A stretch of DNA of 56,824 bases from Terriglobia bacterium (lineage in GTDB: Bacteria > Acidobacteriota > Terriglobia > UBA7540). The translations under genes and the position numbers were made by a program. Under the pieces are notes generated by a model, which worked only from the letters and a program-made list of their open reading frames with translations, had not been told where the DNA came from and did not search any database. The stretch is from the NCBI GenBank assembly GCA_020072655.1, contig JAIQGH010000003.1, positions 1-56,824 of the forward strand. Reading direction: 5' to 3'. Every line of letters begins with the position of its first letter. Position 1 is the first letter of the stretch. Positions 25,293 through 34,758 of the stretch are shown in pieces.

Positions 25293-26672
25293 CTAAGCTG
25301 AAACCGGCTGCTTTCTGGCCAGGGCCTGTTGTCTGGTCTCGTTGCTCGCTTCCACGGTGAGGTCGCGCGCTCCGAACTCGACACCGATTCTCTTTAGGAA
25401 ATCATTGGGCGGGACCCCGCCGGCGAAAATCCAGACGAAATCGTTGGGAATCTCCCGCACCTCCCCGTTGATATCGAGGACGACCACGTCCTTCCGGATC
25501 TCCGTGGGGGCCGAATTGAAAACCACATTCACCTTCCCCCCGCGGATGCATTCTTCGATGCGCCGGGCGTTCCGTTCTTTGATGCGGCTAAAGGCCTCTT
25601 TCCGGTAGGAGAGTGTAACCTGGTTGCCTTTCTGCTGCGCGAGCCCCATCGCCGCCTCAACGGCGCTGTCGCCGCCTCCGACGACGAGGATTCTCTTGTT
25701 GATGTAATGGTCCGCCTCGATCAAGCGATACATGACCTTCGGCAGTTCTTCCCCTTTGATTCCAAGTTTTCGTGGCGTGCCGGTCCGTCCGAGCGTCAGG
25801 ACCACCGCGTGTGCGCGGTACTGGCCGTTGTTCGTCACAACCGTAAAGATGCCATCCGCGCCTTTCCGGACATCCACGACCAGCTCACCGGTCCGAACCT
25901 TGAAATCCGCCCGTTCGAGGATTTTCTTCCAGAAGGCTAGGAGGTCCTCCTTGGAAAGCTCCATCTTCGCGAATCTTCCGTACATGGGAAATTCTACCGG
26001 ACTCGTCATCACCAGTTTCTGGCGCGGGTACTTCGCCACCGTGCCTCCAATCTCGTCCCGCTCCAGGGTCAGATAATTGAGCTTCTTCTCGATGGCGCGC
26101 AGCGAGGCGCTGATCCCCGCGGGGCCGGCTCCCAGGACCAACACATCATAAACGCCCGGCAGCGACCGGGCAGCGCCCAGGTTGGCGAGTCGTTTGGCAA
26201 CGGTATCGACGCAAGCGCGCCCTTGGTTGATGGCGTTCTTAATCAAAGCCAAGCCGCCGAGTTCCCCGGCAATGAACATGTTCGGGACGCTCGTCTCATA
26301 CTCGGGAGTCAGGTACGGCAATTCCGCGCCCATGCTCGGGCTGGCCATCACCATCGTAATGGCGCCGACAGGACAAGCCTCCGCGCACAGGCCGTGCCCG
26401 ACGCACTTGTAGGCGTTCACGAGCGCCGCTTTGCCACCCAGCATGGCCAGGACGTCGCCCTCCGGGCACACCGCAGTGCAACTCTGGCAGCCGATGCAAT
26501 GGGTCGTGTCGATGTGGGGGTGCTGCGCCTTGGGCCCCTCAGAAAACAACTTCCCTTTCTCCGCGGCCTCCCGCGCCAGAGCCGCCCGTTTCTTTTGGCT
26601 CCGCAGATACAAGGCCATGGGGACCAGAATCACCAGGGCGTAGAAACCGTAGATCAAAAGCGAACTTACCAT
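25293..26672 (-). CDS. Membrane-anchored ferredoxin/FAD-NAD(P) oxidoreductase
   Basis: The 459-residue protein joins three parts. An N-terminal membrane helix covers about 4-24. A ferredoxin domain holds two cluster motifs: C59-x2-C62-x2-C65-x3-C69, and a second with C90, C96 and C100, where His93 occupies the usual second Cys position. A thioredoxin-reductase-like flavoprotein part has the FAD motif VLGAGPAG near 180 and the NAD(P) motif VVGGGDSAVEAA near 320. It lies convergent to the cytochrome trio. An electron link between NAD(P)H, ferredoxin and the membrane is likely. The His in the second cluster might tune its potential; I have seen this substitution in the same protein type, so it need not be a defect. 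Confidence 0.85.
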   Translation of the reverse strand: MVSSLLIYGFYALVILVPMALYLRSQKKRAALAREAAEKGKLFSEGPKAQHPHIDTTHCIGCQSCTAVCPEGDVLAMLGGKAALVNAYKCVGHGLCAEACPVGAITMVMASPSMGAELPYLTPEYETSVPNMFIAGELGGLALIKNAINQGRACVDTVAKRLANLGAARSLPGVYDVLVLGAGPAGISASLRAIEKKLNYLTLERDEIGGTVAKYPRQKLVMTSPVEFPMYGRFAKMELSKEDLLAFWKKILERADFKVRTGELVVDVRKGADGIFTVVTNNGQYRAHAVVLTLGRTGTPRKLGIKGEELPKVMYRLIEADHYINKRILVVGGGDSAVEAAMGLAQQKGNQVTLSYRKEAFSRIKERNARRIEECIRGGKVNVVFNSAPTEIRKDVVVLDINGEVREIPNDFVWIFAGGVPPNDFLKRIGVEFGARDLTVEASNETRQQALARKQPVSA

Positions 26673-27067
26673 TCCGCAGCTACCTCATCCCCGCAATTCT
26701 CCTCCGACAGGGCGGGACCTTCGGCCCGAAAAGCACTCCTCAGATCTGCGCAAGCACTTAATCCGCAACGGCCTCTGAAGCACCCCAACCGACGAAAAAA
26801 CCAGCGCCCCTCTCCATCCAATATAGCCCTGGAAACAGCCCCGCGCGCGCCGGTTCGGTGGAATCACATTTGGCTGAAACCCAAGGTGGGTCAGAAAGGA
26901 AGATTCCTGCTTGCGCGCCAAATTGAGTATCGGGAGGTTAGGCACGAGGGATCTCCGACGGGAGGCTCTGAGGGCCGGACTGCGAAGCACAGAGCGGGGA
27001 TCGCGTCTCCGCGCATTCCATCGGCGCACATCACCGTCTCGACTCCCGCCCTGCCACGACCGCCTTA
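26673..27067. other. Divergent intergenic region
   Basis: This gap separates the minus-strand oxidoreductase and the plus-strand RND operon. Apart from the RND promoter (27068-27096, annotated separately) I see no gene or strong hairpin. It must also contain the oxidoreductase promoter, which I could not locate with confidence. Confidence 0.5.
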
Positions 27068-27096
27068 TTGACGGACGCGGCCGCCAGGCATAGAGT
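27068..27096 (+). promoter_or_regulatory. Sigma70-type promoter of the RND efflux operon
   Basis: TTGACG (27068-27073), a 17-base spacer and TAGAGT (27091-27096). It lies about 59 bases before ATG 27155, which supports that start over the longer in-frame one that would overlap the promoter. Confidence 0.5.
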
Positions 27097-27154
27097 TATG
27101 GCGGTAGTGCAATTCTCCGGCATCAGCAGGGCAAACACCCTGCAGGATGGAATC

Positions 27155-28309
27155 ATGAATGGTCAACACGGTCTGCCTGAGGGGAGGATACCTCTGATTC
27201 TGGCGTTCAATCTGTCTCTGTTGGCTTTTGCGCTCGGGTGCAGTTCGCAAGCCCAGGCGCCCAAAACGAGAGATACGCCGTCGGTTCCGGTCGTTGTCGT
27301 GCCCGCGGTCCAGAAAACCGTCCCCGTCGAAATCCGCGCGATTGGCAACGTGGAGGCTTTCTCCACCGTTTCTGTCAAATCCCAGGTCGAGGGCATTGTC
27401 GAGCGTGCACACTTCATGGAGGGTCAGGACGTGCAAGAGGGGGACCTGCTCTTCACGGTCGATTCCCGACCGTTCGAGACGGCCCTTCACCAAGCCGAGG
27501 CGAATCTGGCGCGTGACGCCGCGGTCGAGAAGAATGCCAAAGCGCAGGCTGACCGTTATACCAAGCTCTTCGAGGCCGGCATCGTCTCCCAAGAACAGTA
27601 TGATCAGTTCCAAACCAGCGCCGAGTCTTACGAAGCGGCAGTTCGCGCAGACAAGGCGGCTATCGAGAAGGCCAAACTCGACCTGAGTTACTGTACCATC
27701 CGCTCACCCATCGCCGGCCGCACCGGCAGTCACATTGTTCATGAGGGAAACCTCGTCAAGGCCAACGCCGACACGCCCCTGGTCGTGATCAACCAGATTT
27801 CTCCTATCTACGTGAACTTCTCTGTGCCGGAGGGGTATTTGTCGGACATCAGGAGGTATTGGGCACGGGGAGAGCTTCGAGTGCAGGCGATCGTTCCCAA
27901 TGTCAACCGGCCGCCGGAAGGACTCCTCACCTTCCTGGACAACACCGTTGATACCACCACGGGGACGGTCAAGCTCAAGGCCAAGTTCGACAACCTTGAC
28001 CGACAGCTCTGGCCCGGCCAGTTCGGCAACGTGGTGCTGAGGCTCACCACCCAGCCCAACGCCATCGTGGTGCCGTCTCAGGCTGTCCAGACCGGGCAGT
28101 CAGGCCAATACGTCTTCGTGATCAAGCCAGACATGACGGCGGAGTCTCGGCCGATAATTGTGGGTCGCAGTCTGGACGGTGAGACGGTCGTGGATCAGGG
28201 GCTCCAACCCGATGAGCGGGTCGTGATCGACGGGCAGCTTCGGCTGGCTCCCGGCATGAAGGTGGCGATCAAGGCCCCGGGGGCCGGCGTCCAGGAGAAG
28301 CGATCATGA
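27155..28309 (+). CDS. RND efflux periplasmic adaptor lipoprotein (MdtA-like)
   Basis: A 384-residue membrane fusion protein. The start ATG 27155 has AGGATGGA upstream. A lipobox FALGC ends at Cys29, so it is a lipoprotein anchored in the inner membrane. Lipoyl half-motifs flank a helical hairpin (about 90-165): EIRAIGNVEAFSTVSVKSQV and SYCTIRSPIAGRTG. The beta-barrel and membrane-proximal domains follow (DNTVDTTTGTVKLKAKFDN, LWPGQFGNVVLRL). It docks the RND pump to an outer-membrane channel. Its TGA overlaps the permease ATG by four bases. No outer-membrane factor gene is present nearby, so a channel encoded elsewhere must be shared. Confidence 0.92.
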   Translation: MNGQHGLPEGRIPLILAFNLSLLAFALGCSSQAQAPKTRDTPSVPVVVVPAVQKTVPVEIRAIGNVEAFSTVSVKSQVEGIVERAHFMEGQDVQEGDLLFTVDSRPFETALHQAEANLARDAAVEKNAKAQADRYTKLFEAGIVSQEQYDQFQTSAESYEAAVRADKAAIEKAKLDLSYCTIRSPIAGRTGSHIVHEGNLVKANADTPLVVINQISPIYVNFSVPEGYLSDIRRYWARGELRVQAIVPNVNRPPEGLLTFLDNTVDTTTGTVKLKAKFDNLDRQLWPGQFGNVVLRLTTQPNAIVVPSQAVQTGQSGQYVFVIKPDMTAESRPIIVGRSLDGETVVDQGLQPDERVVIDGQLRLAPGMKVAIKAPGAGVQEKRS

Positions 28310-31300
28310 GCATCGCAGGGCTTTTCATCCGCCGACCGGTCATGACCACCCTGGTCATGCTGGCCATCCTCTTGTTTGGGATTGTGGGGTATCGCGTTCT
28401 CCCGGTAAGCGACCTACCGAACGTGGATTTCCCGACCATCATGGTCGGCGCCAATCTTCCCGGGGCCAATCCCGACACCATGGCGTCCGCGGTCGCCACG
28501 CCGCTCGAGCGCCAATTCTCCACAATTGCGGGCCTAGATTCGATGACTTCGAGCAATTCCCAGGGGGGCACGCGGATCACTCTCCAGTTCTCTCTGAACC
28601 GCGACATCGATGCAGCCGCCCAGGACGTGCAGTCAGCCATCGCCACCGCCCTACGCCAGCTTCCGCCTGACATGCCGAGCCCACCGTCTTTCCGCAAGGT
28701 CAACCCTGCGGACGCACCCATTCTCTTCTTGTCGATGAATTCACCTACCCTGCCGCTGTCCACCGTGGACGAATACGCCGAGACCTTCATCGCCCAACGC
28801 ATCTCCACGATCAGCGGTGTGGCACAAGTCCAGGTTTACGGGGCGCAGAAGTATGCGGTGCGTATCCAGCTCGATCCCAACGCTCTCGCGACGCGCCAAT
28901 TAGGCATCGACGAGGTAGCCAATGCAGTTCAGCAGGGGAACGTTAACTTGCCAGTGGGCACACTCTGGGGACCGTACCAAGCGTTCACGATTCAGAGCAA
29001 CGGCCAACTTTTCGATGCCTCGGCCTACCGTCCCCTTGTCGTGGCCTACCGCAACGGTTCTCCCGTGCGCCTCGAACAATTAGGCAAGGTCATCGACAGC
29101 GTCGAGAACGATAAGACCGCCGGCTGGTTCAATGACCGGCGCTCTATAGTCCTCGCCGTGCAGCGTCAGCCCGGCACCAATACGGTGCAAGTCGTGGATT
29201 CGATCAAGCAACTCATGCCGACCTTCAAGGCCCTGATGCCCGCCTCGGTCAACCTGGACATCATGTATGACCGCTCGGAGTCGATCCGGAATTCGGTCAA
29301 CGATGTCAAGTTCACGCTTTGGCTGGCCCTATGCCTTGTGGTGTTGGTGATCTTTCTGTTTCTCCGCAACCTGTCGGCCACGGCCATTCCGAGCATGGCG
29401 CTCCCCATGTCCATTGTGGGCACATTCGCCTTCATGTACCTCCTCGACTACAGCTTGGACAACCTCTCCCTGATGGCCTTAGTACTTTCTGTCGGTTTTG
29501 TCATGGATGACGCCATTGTGATGCTCGAGAACATTGTCCGGCACATGGAGCAGGGCGAGGGCGTGCTCGAGGCGGCGCTCAACGGGTCGCGTGAGATTGG
29601 ATTCACCATCGTCTCCATGACGCTGTCGTTGGTCGCGGTTTTCATTCCCGTACTTTTTATGGGAGGAATTCTCGGCCGTCTCCTGCACGAATTTGCTGTA
29701 GTGATCGGCGTGGCAATCCTCGTTTCTGGGGTTGTTTCTTTGACCCTTACCCCTATGTTGTGTAGCCGCTTCCTGCGGCCGTCGCGAGAGGCGAGGCACG
29801 GACACTTGTATGCGGTCTCCCAACGTTTCTTCGACGGCATGCGGGATGTCTACGACTGGAGCCTGAGGGCGGTTTTGAGGCACCGCTTAGTCACCCTGAC
29901 GGCCTCGCTCGTCATCCTAGTGAGCACCGGCTATCTTCTCGTCGTGATGCCCAAAGGGTTTCTTCCCAGCGAGGACACAGGACAGCTCTCCGGATCCACG
30001 GAAGCAGCGCAAGGGGTTTCCTTTCAGGAAATGGCACGGCTTCAGCAACAACTTGCTGCCATCGTCCGCCAGGATCCTAACATCGCTTCCTTGAACTCCA
30101 GCGTCGGCGGCGGTCCCGGAGGAGGCGGGATGAACAGCGGCTGGATGTTCATCCGGCTTAAGGACCGCTCCGAGCGTCGGCTAAGCGCTGACGAAGTGAT
30201 CCAGGAGTTGCGACCCAAGCTTTCCACCGTGCCGGGCATTCGGATATTCCTGCAAAATCCACCACCGATTCAAATCGGCGGGTACAGGACGAGGAGCCAG
30301 TATCAATTCAGCTTGCAGAGCCCGGACACCGAGGAGCTTTATAAGTATGCGCCCATCCTGGAAGCTAGCGTGCGGAATTTGCCCGGCCTCCAAGACGTGA
30401 ACACCGACTTGCAGATCAAAAACCCGCAGGTGAATGTCTTGATTGATCGGGACAAAGCCTCAGCCCTGGGAGTGACACTGCAACAGGTGGAAGACGCCCT
30501 GTTTACGGCTTACGCTTCCCGGCAGGTCTCCACCATTTACGCACCTAACGACGAGTACCAGGTCGTCATGGAACTGCAACCCCAACACCAAGCGGACCCT
30601 TCCGCCCTGTCCATGCTCTATGTCCGCGCGTCCACTGGCGCGCTGGTTCCGCTGAATGCCGTGGCGAGATTGGGTCGTAGCCTGGGCCCCCTGACTGTGA
30701 ACCACCTGGGCCAACTCCCGGCGGTTACTCTGTCCTTCAACCTCAAACCCGGCGTGGCGCTGGGTGACGCGGTGACGGCCGTGGGAGAAGTGGCGCGCCA
30801 AACCCTGCCCGCCACCATCAGCACCAGCTTCCAGGGGACCGCCCAGGCGTTTGAATCGTCGGTGAAAGGTCTCGGCATCCTGCTGATCATGGCCATCCTG
30901 GTGATTTACATCGTGCTGGGTATCCTGTACGAAAGCTTCATCCACCCGCTGACCATTCTCTCCGGACTGCCTTCCGCCGGACTCGGCGCGCTGTTGACCC
31001 TGATGCTCTTCCACCTCGACCTGAACCTTTACGCGTTTGTAGGCATCATCATGTTGATCGGCATCGTGAAGAAGAACGCCATCATGATGATCGACTTCGC
31101 CATCGCCGCCCAACGGAACGAAGGCAAGAACGCCCTGGACGCCATCTACGAAGGCTGCCTGATCCGCTTTCGGCCCATCATGATGACCACCATGGCCGCC
31201 CTGATGGGAACTCTGCCCATCGCCCTCGGATACGGCGCCGGAGGGGAAGCGCGCCGGCCGATGGGCTTGGCGGTGGTCGGCGGATTGTTGGTCTCCCAGG

Positions 31301-31485
31301 TCATCACCTTGTACATCACGCCGGTCTACTTCACCTACCTCGAGTCCTTCCAGCAGTGGATGCGCCACATCTTCCACAGACGCCGCGGCGTGCCGGTTCA
31401 AGAGCCTGCACCGGTACTTAGTGGAAATGGCCTGAACGGCAACTCGGTCGCCGTGGGCGAGGATCTCGCGCCGAAAGTCCGCTAA
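28306..31485 (+). CDS. RND multidrug efflux permease (MdtB/MdtC/AcrB type)
   Basis: A 1059-residue proton-driven pump of the hydrophobe/amphiphile efflux class, full length. The opening is typical (FIRRPVMTTLVMLAILLFG). The first large periplasmic loop includes VATPLERQFSTIAGL. The proton-relay acidic pair lies in the helix LVLSVGFVMDDAIVMLEN, with the Lys partner in the C-terminal half (IGIVKKNAIMMIDFA). The GALVPLNAVARLG strip in the second periplasmic loop is also characteristic. Twelve membrane helices are expected. Together with the adaptor it exports small amphiphilic compounds; a substrate range cannot be inferred. It is translationally coupled to the adaptor gene. Confidence 0.95.
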   Translation: MSIAGLFIRRPVMTTLVMLAILLFGIVGYRVLPVSDLPNVDFPTIMVGANLPGANPDTMASAVATPLERQFSTIAGLDSMTSSNSQGGTRITLQFSLNRDIDAAAQDVQSAIATALRQLPPDMPSPPSFRKVNPADAPILFLSMNSPTLPLSTVDEYAETFIAQRISTISGVAQVQVYGAQKYAVRIQLDPNALATRQLGIDEVANAVQQGNVNLPVGTLWGPYQAFTIQSNGQLFDASAYRPLVVAYRNGSPVRLEQLGKVIDSVENDKTAGWFNDRRSIVLAVQRQPGTNTVQVVDSIKQLMPTFKALMPASVNLDIMYDRSESIRNSVNDVKFTLWLALCLVVLVIFLFLRNLSATAIPSMALPMSIVGTFAFMYLLDYSLDNLSLMALVLSVGFVMDDAIVMLENIVRHMEQGEGVLEAALNGSREIGFTIVSMTLSLVAVFIPVLFMGGILGRLLHEFAVVIGVAILVSGVVSLTLTPMLCSRFLRPSREARHGHLYAVSQRFFDGMRDVYDWSLRAVLRHRLVTLTASLVILVSTGYLLVVMPKGFLPSEDTGQLSGSTEAAQGVSFQEMARLQQQLAAIVRQDPNIASLNSSVGGGPGGGGMNSGWMFIRLKDRSERRLSADEVIQELRPKLSTVPGIRIFLQNPPPIQIGGYRTRSQYQFSLQSPDTEELYKYAPILEASVRNLPGLQDVNTDLQIKNPQVNVLIDRDKASALGVTLQQVEDALFTAYASRQVSTIYAPNDEYQVVMELQPQHQADPSALSMLYVRASTGALVPLNAVARLGRSLGPLTVNHLGQLPAVTLSFNLKPGVALGDAVTAVGEVARQTLPATISTSFQGTAQAFESSVKGLGILLIMAILVIYIVLGILYESFIHPLTILSGLPSAGLGALLTLMLFHLDLNLYAFVGIIMLIGIVKKNAIMMIDFAIAAQRNEGKNALDAIYEGCLIRFRPIMMTTMAALMGTLPIALGYGAGGEARRPMGLAVVGGLLVSQVITLYITPVYFTYLESFQQWMRHIFHRRRGVPVQEPAPVLSGNGLNGNSVAVGEDLAPKVR

Positions 31486-31540
31486 TCAGACTCCCGCACG
31501 CGACGCGCGGGTGGCATAAGACCGCGTGGGGACCCGCCCA

Positions 31541-32074
31541 TCAATAGAAGAGGTATTTCCGCCAACGCTCGTCGGAGCTTCCCATCATGCGCATGAGCTG
31601 ACGGCTGGTGTGAAGGGTGAAGGGTCGTGGAGAGCGAAGCAACTTCACCCCAGCTTCCTCTGGCAGGCGGTCGCCCTTGAGGTTGTTGCAGGCGTGGCAA
31701 CAGGTGACAAGGTTGTCCCAGTCGGTGTGGCCGCCGCGCGAACGGGGGATCACGTGGTCCAGTGTCAGCTCGCTGGCAGGAAAGACGCGACCACAAAACT
31801 GGCAGGTGTAACGATCGCGGAGAAGGATGTTCTTCCGTGAGAGGGCGCGCGTCTGATAAGGGATACGGCGGAACTCGGTGAGCCGGATGACGGAGGGAAT
31901 CCGGATGGCCAGGCTGGCGGAGTGCAGGAAGCTGCCGTTTTCCTCCTCGGTCGTGGCCACGCCTTTGAGCACTAAGACGATAGCCCGGCGCACGGGCGTC
32001 ACGTTCATGGGCTCATACGTCGCGTTCAGCACCAGCACCGGGGCGTGGAGCAGTCGTGGGTTCTCCTCCGACAT
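31541..32074 (-). CDS. HNH endonuclease family protein
   Basis: The 177-residue protein contains an HNH nuclease core at about 95-145. The zinc-binding pairs are CQFCGRVF and CCHACNN, around the catalytic [12 protein letters not shown] and a TDWDNLVT segment. A conserved N-terminal region ([20 protein letters not shown]) marks the widespread small HNH group found as stand-alone genes in many free-living bacteria. Its cellular role is not established. There is no phage or intron context, so it is probably a housekeeping or DNA-processing nuclease. It precedes the ComF gene on the minus strand. Confidence 0.88.
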   Translation of the reverse strand: MSEENPRLLHAPVLVLNATYEPMNVTPVRRAIVLVLKGVATTEEENGSFLHSASLAIRIPSVIRLTEFRRIPYQTRALSRKNILLRDRYTCQFCGRVFPASELTLDHVIPRSRGGHTDWDNLVTCCHACNNLKGDRLPEEAGVKLLRSPRPFTLHTSRQLMRMMGSSDERWRKYLFY

Positions 32075-32116
32075 GGCATCAATCCCTACGGGCCCAAAGC
32101 CTCGTCGAACCCTCCA

Positions 32117-32944
32117 TTATGACGGTCCCAAGCCAGAATCGTCAACAGACGGGGCCAAATCGGGGAATTCCGGCGTGGCGCGCGCGAGTGTCAGCGCGCA
32201 AATCGCCTGGGCCCCCGCGCTCTCCAGCGCCCGTGCGCAGGAGGAAAGCGTGGCCCCCGTGGTCATGACGTCGTCAACCAGCACGATCTTCTTGTGGCGG
32301 ATGCGCTCTGGGCGGGCGACAGCGAAGGCGCCGCGGACATTTTCACGTCGCGCGCTCAAACTCAGCCCCGTTTGCGGAGGTGTGGCGCGAGTCTTCCGTA
32401 GCGAGCGCGTGTCGATATCTGGGACGCGTCCCCCTCGCGACTTCGCCAGCCCGGCGCGCAGGCCATCGGCGAGCAGCTCCGCCTGATTGAAACCCCGCTC
32501 GCGTTGGCGCGAGATGTGGAGCGGCACGGGCACCAAGACCACTGTGTCATCTCCGAGTTCCGTTGCGATTCCTTCCCAGACCTGGACTAACAGCCCGCCC
32601 AAACGCTTGCCCAGCCGCTCCCGCCGCCGGAATTTGAGCTGGAGGATGGCCGCCCGAAGCGGGCCCGAATAAAAGCTGAAACTGCGTGCGCGATCCAGCC
32701 GGAACTCGCCGGTCCGACACGCTCCGCAGAGCGTTGTCGTCGCGTCCAGAACCTGCGTTGAGGCAAGGGGCAGACCACAGGCGGTGCAGATCGGCCCGCG
32801 CCAGGGCTCGAGAGCCTCCCAACACGGGGCGCAAATGCCCGCTAGCGCCGGTTCAGTAAGTTCCTCGCCGCACAGCGAGCAGGACGCAGGGAAAATGACC
32901 GAGAGCAGGCTCCCGCCGATCTCTTGCAGGAGCCTGGGAAGCAT
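32117..32944 (-). CDS. comF: ComF family protein (phosphoribosyltransferase-like)
   Basis: The product is 275 residues from ATG 32944. A GTG start 13 codons upstream is also open. An N-terminal zinc-finger region has Cys pairs (CSLCGEEL, CAPCWEAL, CTACGLPL, CGACRTGE). The C-terminal type-I PRTase domain has the PRPP loop IVLVDDVMTTGATLSS. A basic LVPVPLHISRQRERGFNQ element precedes it. ComF proteins take part in DNA uptake in competent bacteria, but many members exist in species without known competence. It lies directly downstream of the DksA-like gene on the minus strand. Confidence 0.9.
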   Translation of the reverse strand: MLPRLLQEIGGSLLSVIFPASCSLCGEELTEPALAGICAPCWEALEPWRGPICTACGLPLASTQVLDATTTLCGACRTGEFRLDRARSFSFYSGPLRAAILQLKFRRRERLGKRLGGLLVQVWEGIATELGDDTVVLVPVPLHISRQRERGFNQAELLADGLRAGLAKSRGGRVPDIDTRSLRKTRATPPQTGLSLSARRENVRGAFAVARPERIRHKKIVLVDDVMTTGATLSSCARALESAGAQAICALTLARATPEFPDLAPSVDDSGLGPS

Positions 32945-33004
32945 GGGGCGATGATCGGAGGCCGAGGGGAAGACGAACCTCACTTTCCGTGGGGCCGTCC
33001 CTGA

Positions 33005-33358
33005 TCAGAGGAGGCCCTTCTCTTGTTTTTCCTGGCACTCAATGCAGTGCCGCGCCCAGGGGACAGCGTCCAAGCGCTTGACCTGGACCTCCTCCTGGCA
33101 GGCCACGCATTTGCCGAAAGAGCCGTCCTCGATGCGGTCGAGAGCCTCGTTCACGAGTTGGAGGATCCGCCGATGGTCGTCGCTCTGGTGGAAAAGGAAT
33201 TCTTTGGCGTAAGAGTTGGCCGCTTTGTCGGCGATGTCCTGAGTGACCTCTTCGTCCACCTGCCGACCGTCAGCTTCCGATTTCGAAACGAGCCGAAGCA
33301 GTTCGTCCTGCTTCGTGAGCAAGCGCTTCTTGTAGAACTCCGCTTTCTTCTTATCCAT
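33005..33358 (-). CDS. DksA/TraR-type zinc-finger protein
   Basis: 117 residues from ATG 33358. The N-terminal half is a coiled coil with acidic tip (EVTQDIADKAANSYAKEF) and the C-terminal half a C4 zinc finger (CVACQEEV and CIECQEKQ). DksA-type proteins bind in the RNA polymerase secondary channel and modulate transcription with ppGpp. The typical tip Asp residues (DxxDxA) are present as DIADKA. It lacks any other domain. Its position before comF and beside an ECF sigma pair suggests no specific pathway. Confidence 0.85.
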   Translation of the reverse strand: MDKKKAEFYKKRLLTKQDELLRLVSKSEADGRQVDEEVTQDIADKAANSYAKEFLFHQSDDHRRILQLVNEALDRIEDGSFGKCVACQEEVQVKRLDAVPWARHCIECQEKQEKGLL

Positions 33359-33511
33359 GACCTGCCTTATTCGCAACGCTAGCCTTCAGCAAACCCACAA
33401 TTTTAGGTAGGCCCTTGGGTGCTGTCAAGCATGTCGGGGAATTAATTCGAGGGTTACCAGAAACTTGACCTGGATCGAAGATGCGGCGCGCCGTCCCGTA
33501 AGCCGCGATCC

Positions 33512-33760
33512 CTACCGGATCTGCCCTTCCCAATGGCGGCGCAGAGCGGCATGCAGGCGCGCCCGGACCCCGACCGGAAGCTCGAACAGCTTGCCGTCGC
33601 AGTAGAGTTCGATGGTCTTCCGCGTCGAGTCGTAGACAACCTGGCAGCGGTGACACTTGCCCAGGTGCTCTTCGAGCTCCCGCCTCAGGGCCGCGTCGAT
33701 TTCCCCCTCCAGGTAATTCGAGATCTGCTGAAAGCAATCGTTACATTTCACCAGCTTCAA
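33512..33760 (-). CDS. Zinc-finger anti-sigma factor
   Basis: An 82-residue cytoplasmic protein with the ZAS pattern: CNDCFQQISNYLEGE near the start and LEEHLGKCHRCQ (HxxxCxxC) at about 32-39. Its ATG overlaps the end of the sigma gene by four bases, so the two are co-translated. No membrane segment is present, so it is a soluble zinc anti-sigma. Similar factors release the sigma on thiol oxidation. Confidence 0.82.
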   Translation of the reverse strand: MKLVKCNDCFQQISNYLEGEIDAALRRELEEHLGKCHRCQVVYDSTRKTIELYCDGKLFELPVGVRARLHAALRRHWEGQIR

Positions 33761-34356
33761 CCTCGCTTGAAGATCTTGCTGAGTTCTTCGCGTAGTTGCA
33801 GGCGCGCGCGGAAAAGCCGTGCTTTCACAGCGCCCTCGGAGATGCCCAGAATTTCCGCGGTCTCCTGCGTGGACAGCCCATCAACGTCGCGCAGCAGGAA
33901 CACGGTTCGAAAGCCCGGCGAGAGTGACTGGGCGCTATTGCGAAGAATGGCCTCGATCTCCGCCTGCGCGTATTGTTGCTCGGGATTCGGCTTCCAATCG
34001 GCAAAATCCCGAGGCATCACGTCGCCCTCGTCGTCCACCTTGTCTTCGATGGCAACGGATTTGTCGGACCGCCGCTTGCGCAGCTTCATCAACCCTTCGT
34101 TGACCGCAATACGCACCAGCCAGGTGTAAAAACGCGAGTCCTCGCGAAAATCCGGCAGGTGCACGAAGGCTTTCAGGAAAGCCTCCTGCAAAACATCTTC
34201 GGCGTCTTCCGGGTTCCCCGTCAGGTTCATTCCCAAGCGGTAAATCTTCTTCTCGTAACGGTTCACCAGCTCCTCGAACGCCGCGTAGCTTCCCGCTTTG
34301 GCTTCTGTGACGAGGGCGGAATCGTCCTTGAGTGCGACTTGAGGTGATTCGGCCAT
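33757..34356 (-). CDS. ECF-type RNA polymerase sigma factor
   Basis: A 199-residue sigma-70 family factor from ATG 34356; a GTG two codons upstream is open. Region 2 covers about 25-95 (FEELVNRYEKKIYRLGMNLT, EDVLQEAFLKAF, YTWLVRIAVNEGLMKLRKRR) and region 4 about 140-190 (LSTQETAEILGISEGAVKAR). The acidic linker between them is short. It is translationally coupled to a zinc anti-sigma downstream. An ECF factor with a soluble zinc anti-sigma usually answers redox or oxidative stress. Its target promoters are not identifiable here. Confidence 0.9.
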   Translation of the reverse strand: MAESPQVALKDDSALVTEAKAGSYAAFEELVNRYEKKIYRLGMNLTGNPEDAEDVLQEAFLKAFVHLPDFREDSRFYTWLVRIAVNEGLMKLRKRRSDKSVAIEDKVDDEGDVMPRDFADWKPNPEQQYAQAEIEAILRNSAQSLSPGFRTVFLLRDVDGLSTQETAEILGISEGAVKARLFRARLQLREELSKIFKRG

Positions 34357-34362
34357 CCCCAC

Positions 34363-34705
34363 TCCCGACGCACCTCATCGAATTTGCCCAACCGTTCGCG
34401 GCCCACATTGGATTTCGTAATTCGGGCCCTGCTAACCTGGTCCGGCCATGCTCAAGACACGGAGCGGAACTCCCCATCTTGATTCGATGACGGCGCTCTA
34501 ACCAAGTTACACGCATCCGCGTCCGCCTGCAATCGGCAATTAGGACAAGATGTACCGAAATTCAGGAATAGCGGCTCGACCGCCGTAAAGCCGACCTTCA
34601 GCCCGGCATCTAGGGGCGCTGCCGCGCTCCCCCCGCCTGTCGGCCAGGGCAAGTTCGGCGCCGAACCAAAAAGCGCGATGAGCCGCCACCCATCATCCCG
34701 TTTGC
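34363..34705. other. Divergent intergenic region, no gene seen
   Basis: This gap separates the sigma-factor start (minus) and the SSS promoter (plus). I see no ORF with family character and no strong hairpin. It presumably contains the sigma-factor promoter, which I could not pin down. Confidence 0.5.
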
Positions 34706-34734
34706 TTGACTCCCCTCGGCCCCTTCGCTAGACT
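34706..34734 (+). promoter_or_regulatory. Sigma70-type promoter of the first SSS symporter
   Basis: TTGACT (34706-34711), a 17-base spacer and TAGACT (34729-34734). The first-base region of the transcript would include the inverted repeat at 34759-34823, before the GTG start at 34848. Confidence 0.5.
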
Positions 34735-34758
34735 CGCCGCGACTTAGTTGTCAGCAAT

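Noticed and set aside
30460-31401. A 313-residue minus-strand ORF inside the RND permease
   Set aside because: It is the antisense of a conserved permease and has a His/Gln/Asp-rich sequence with no family character.
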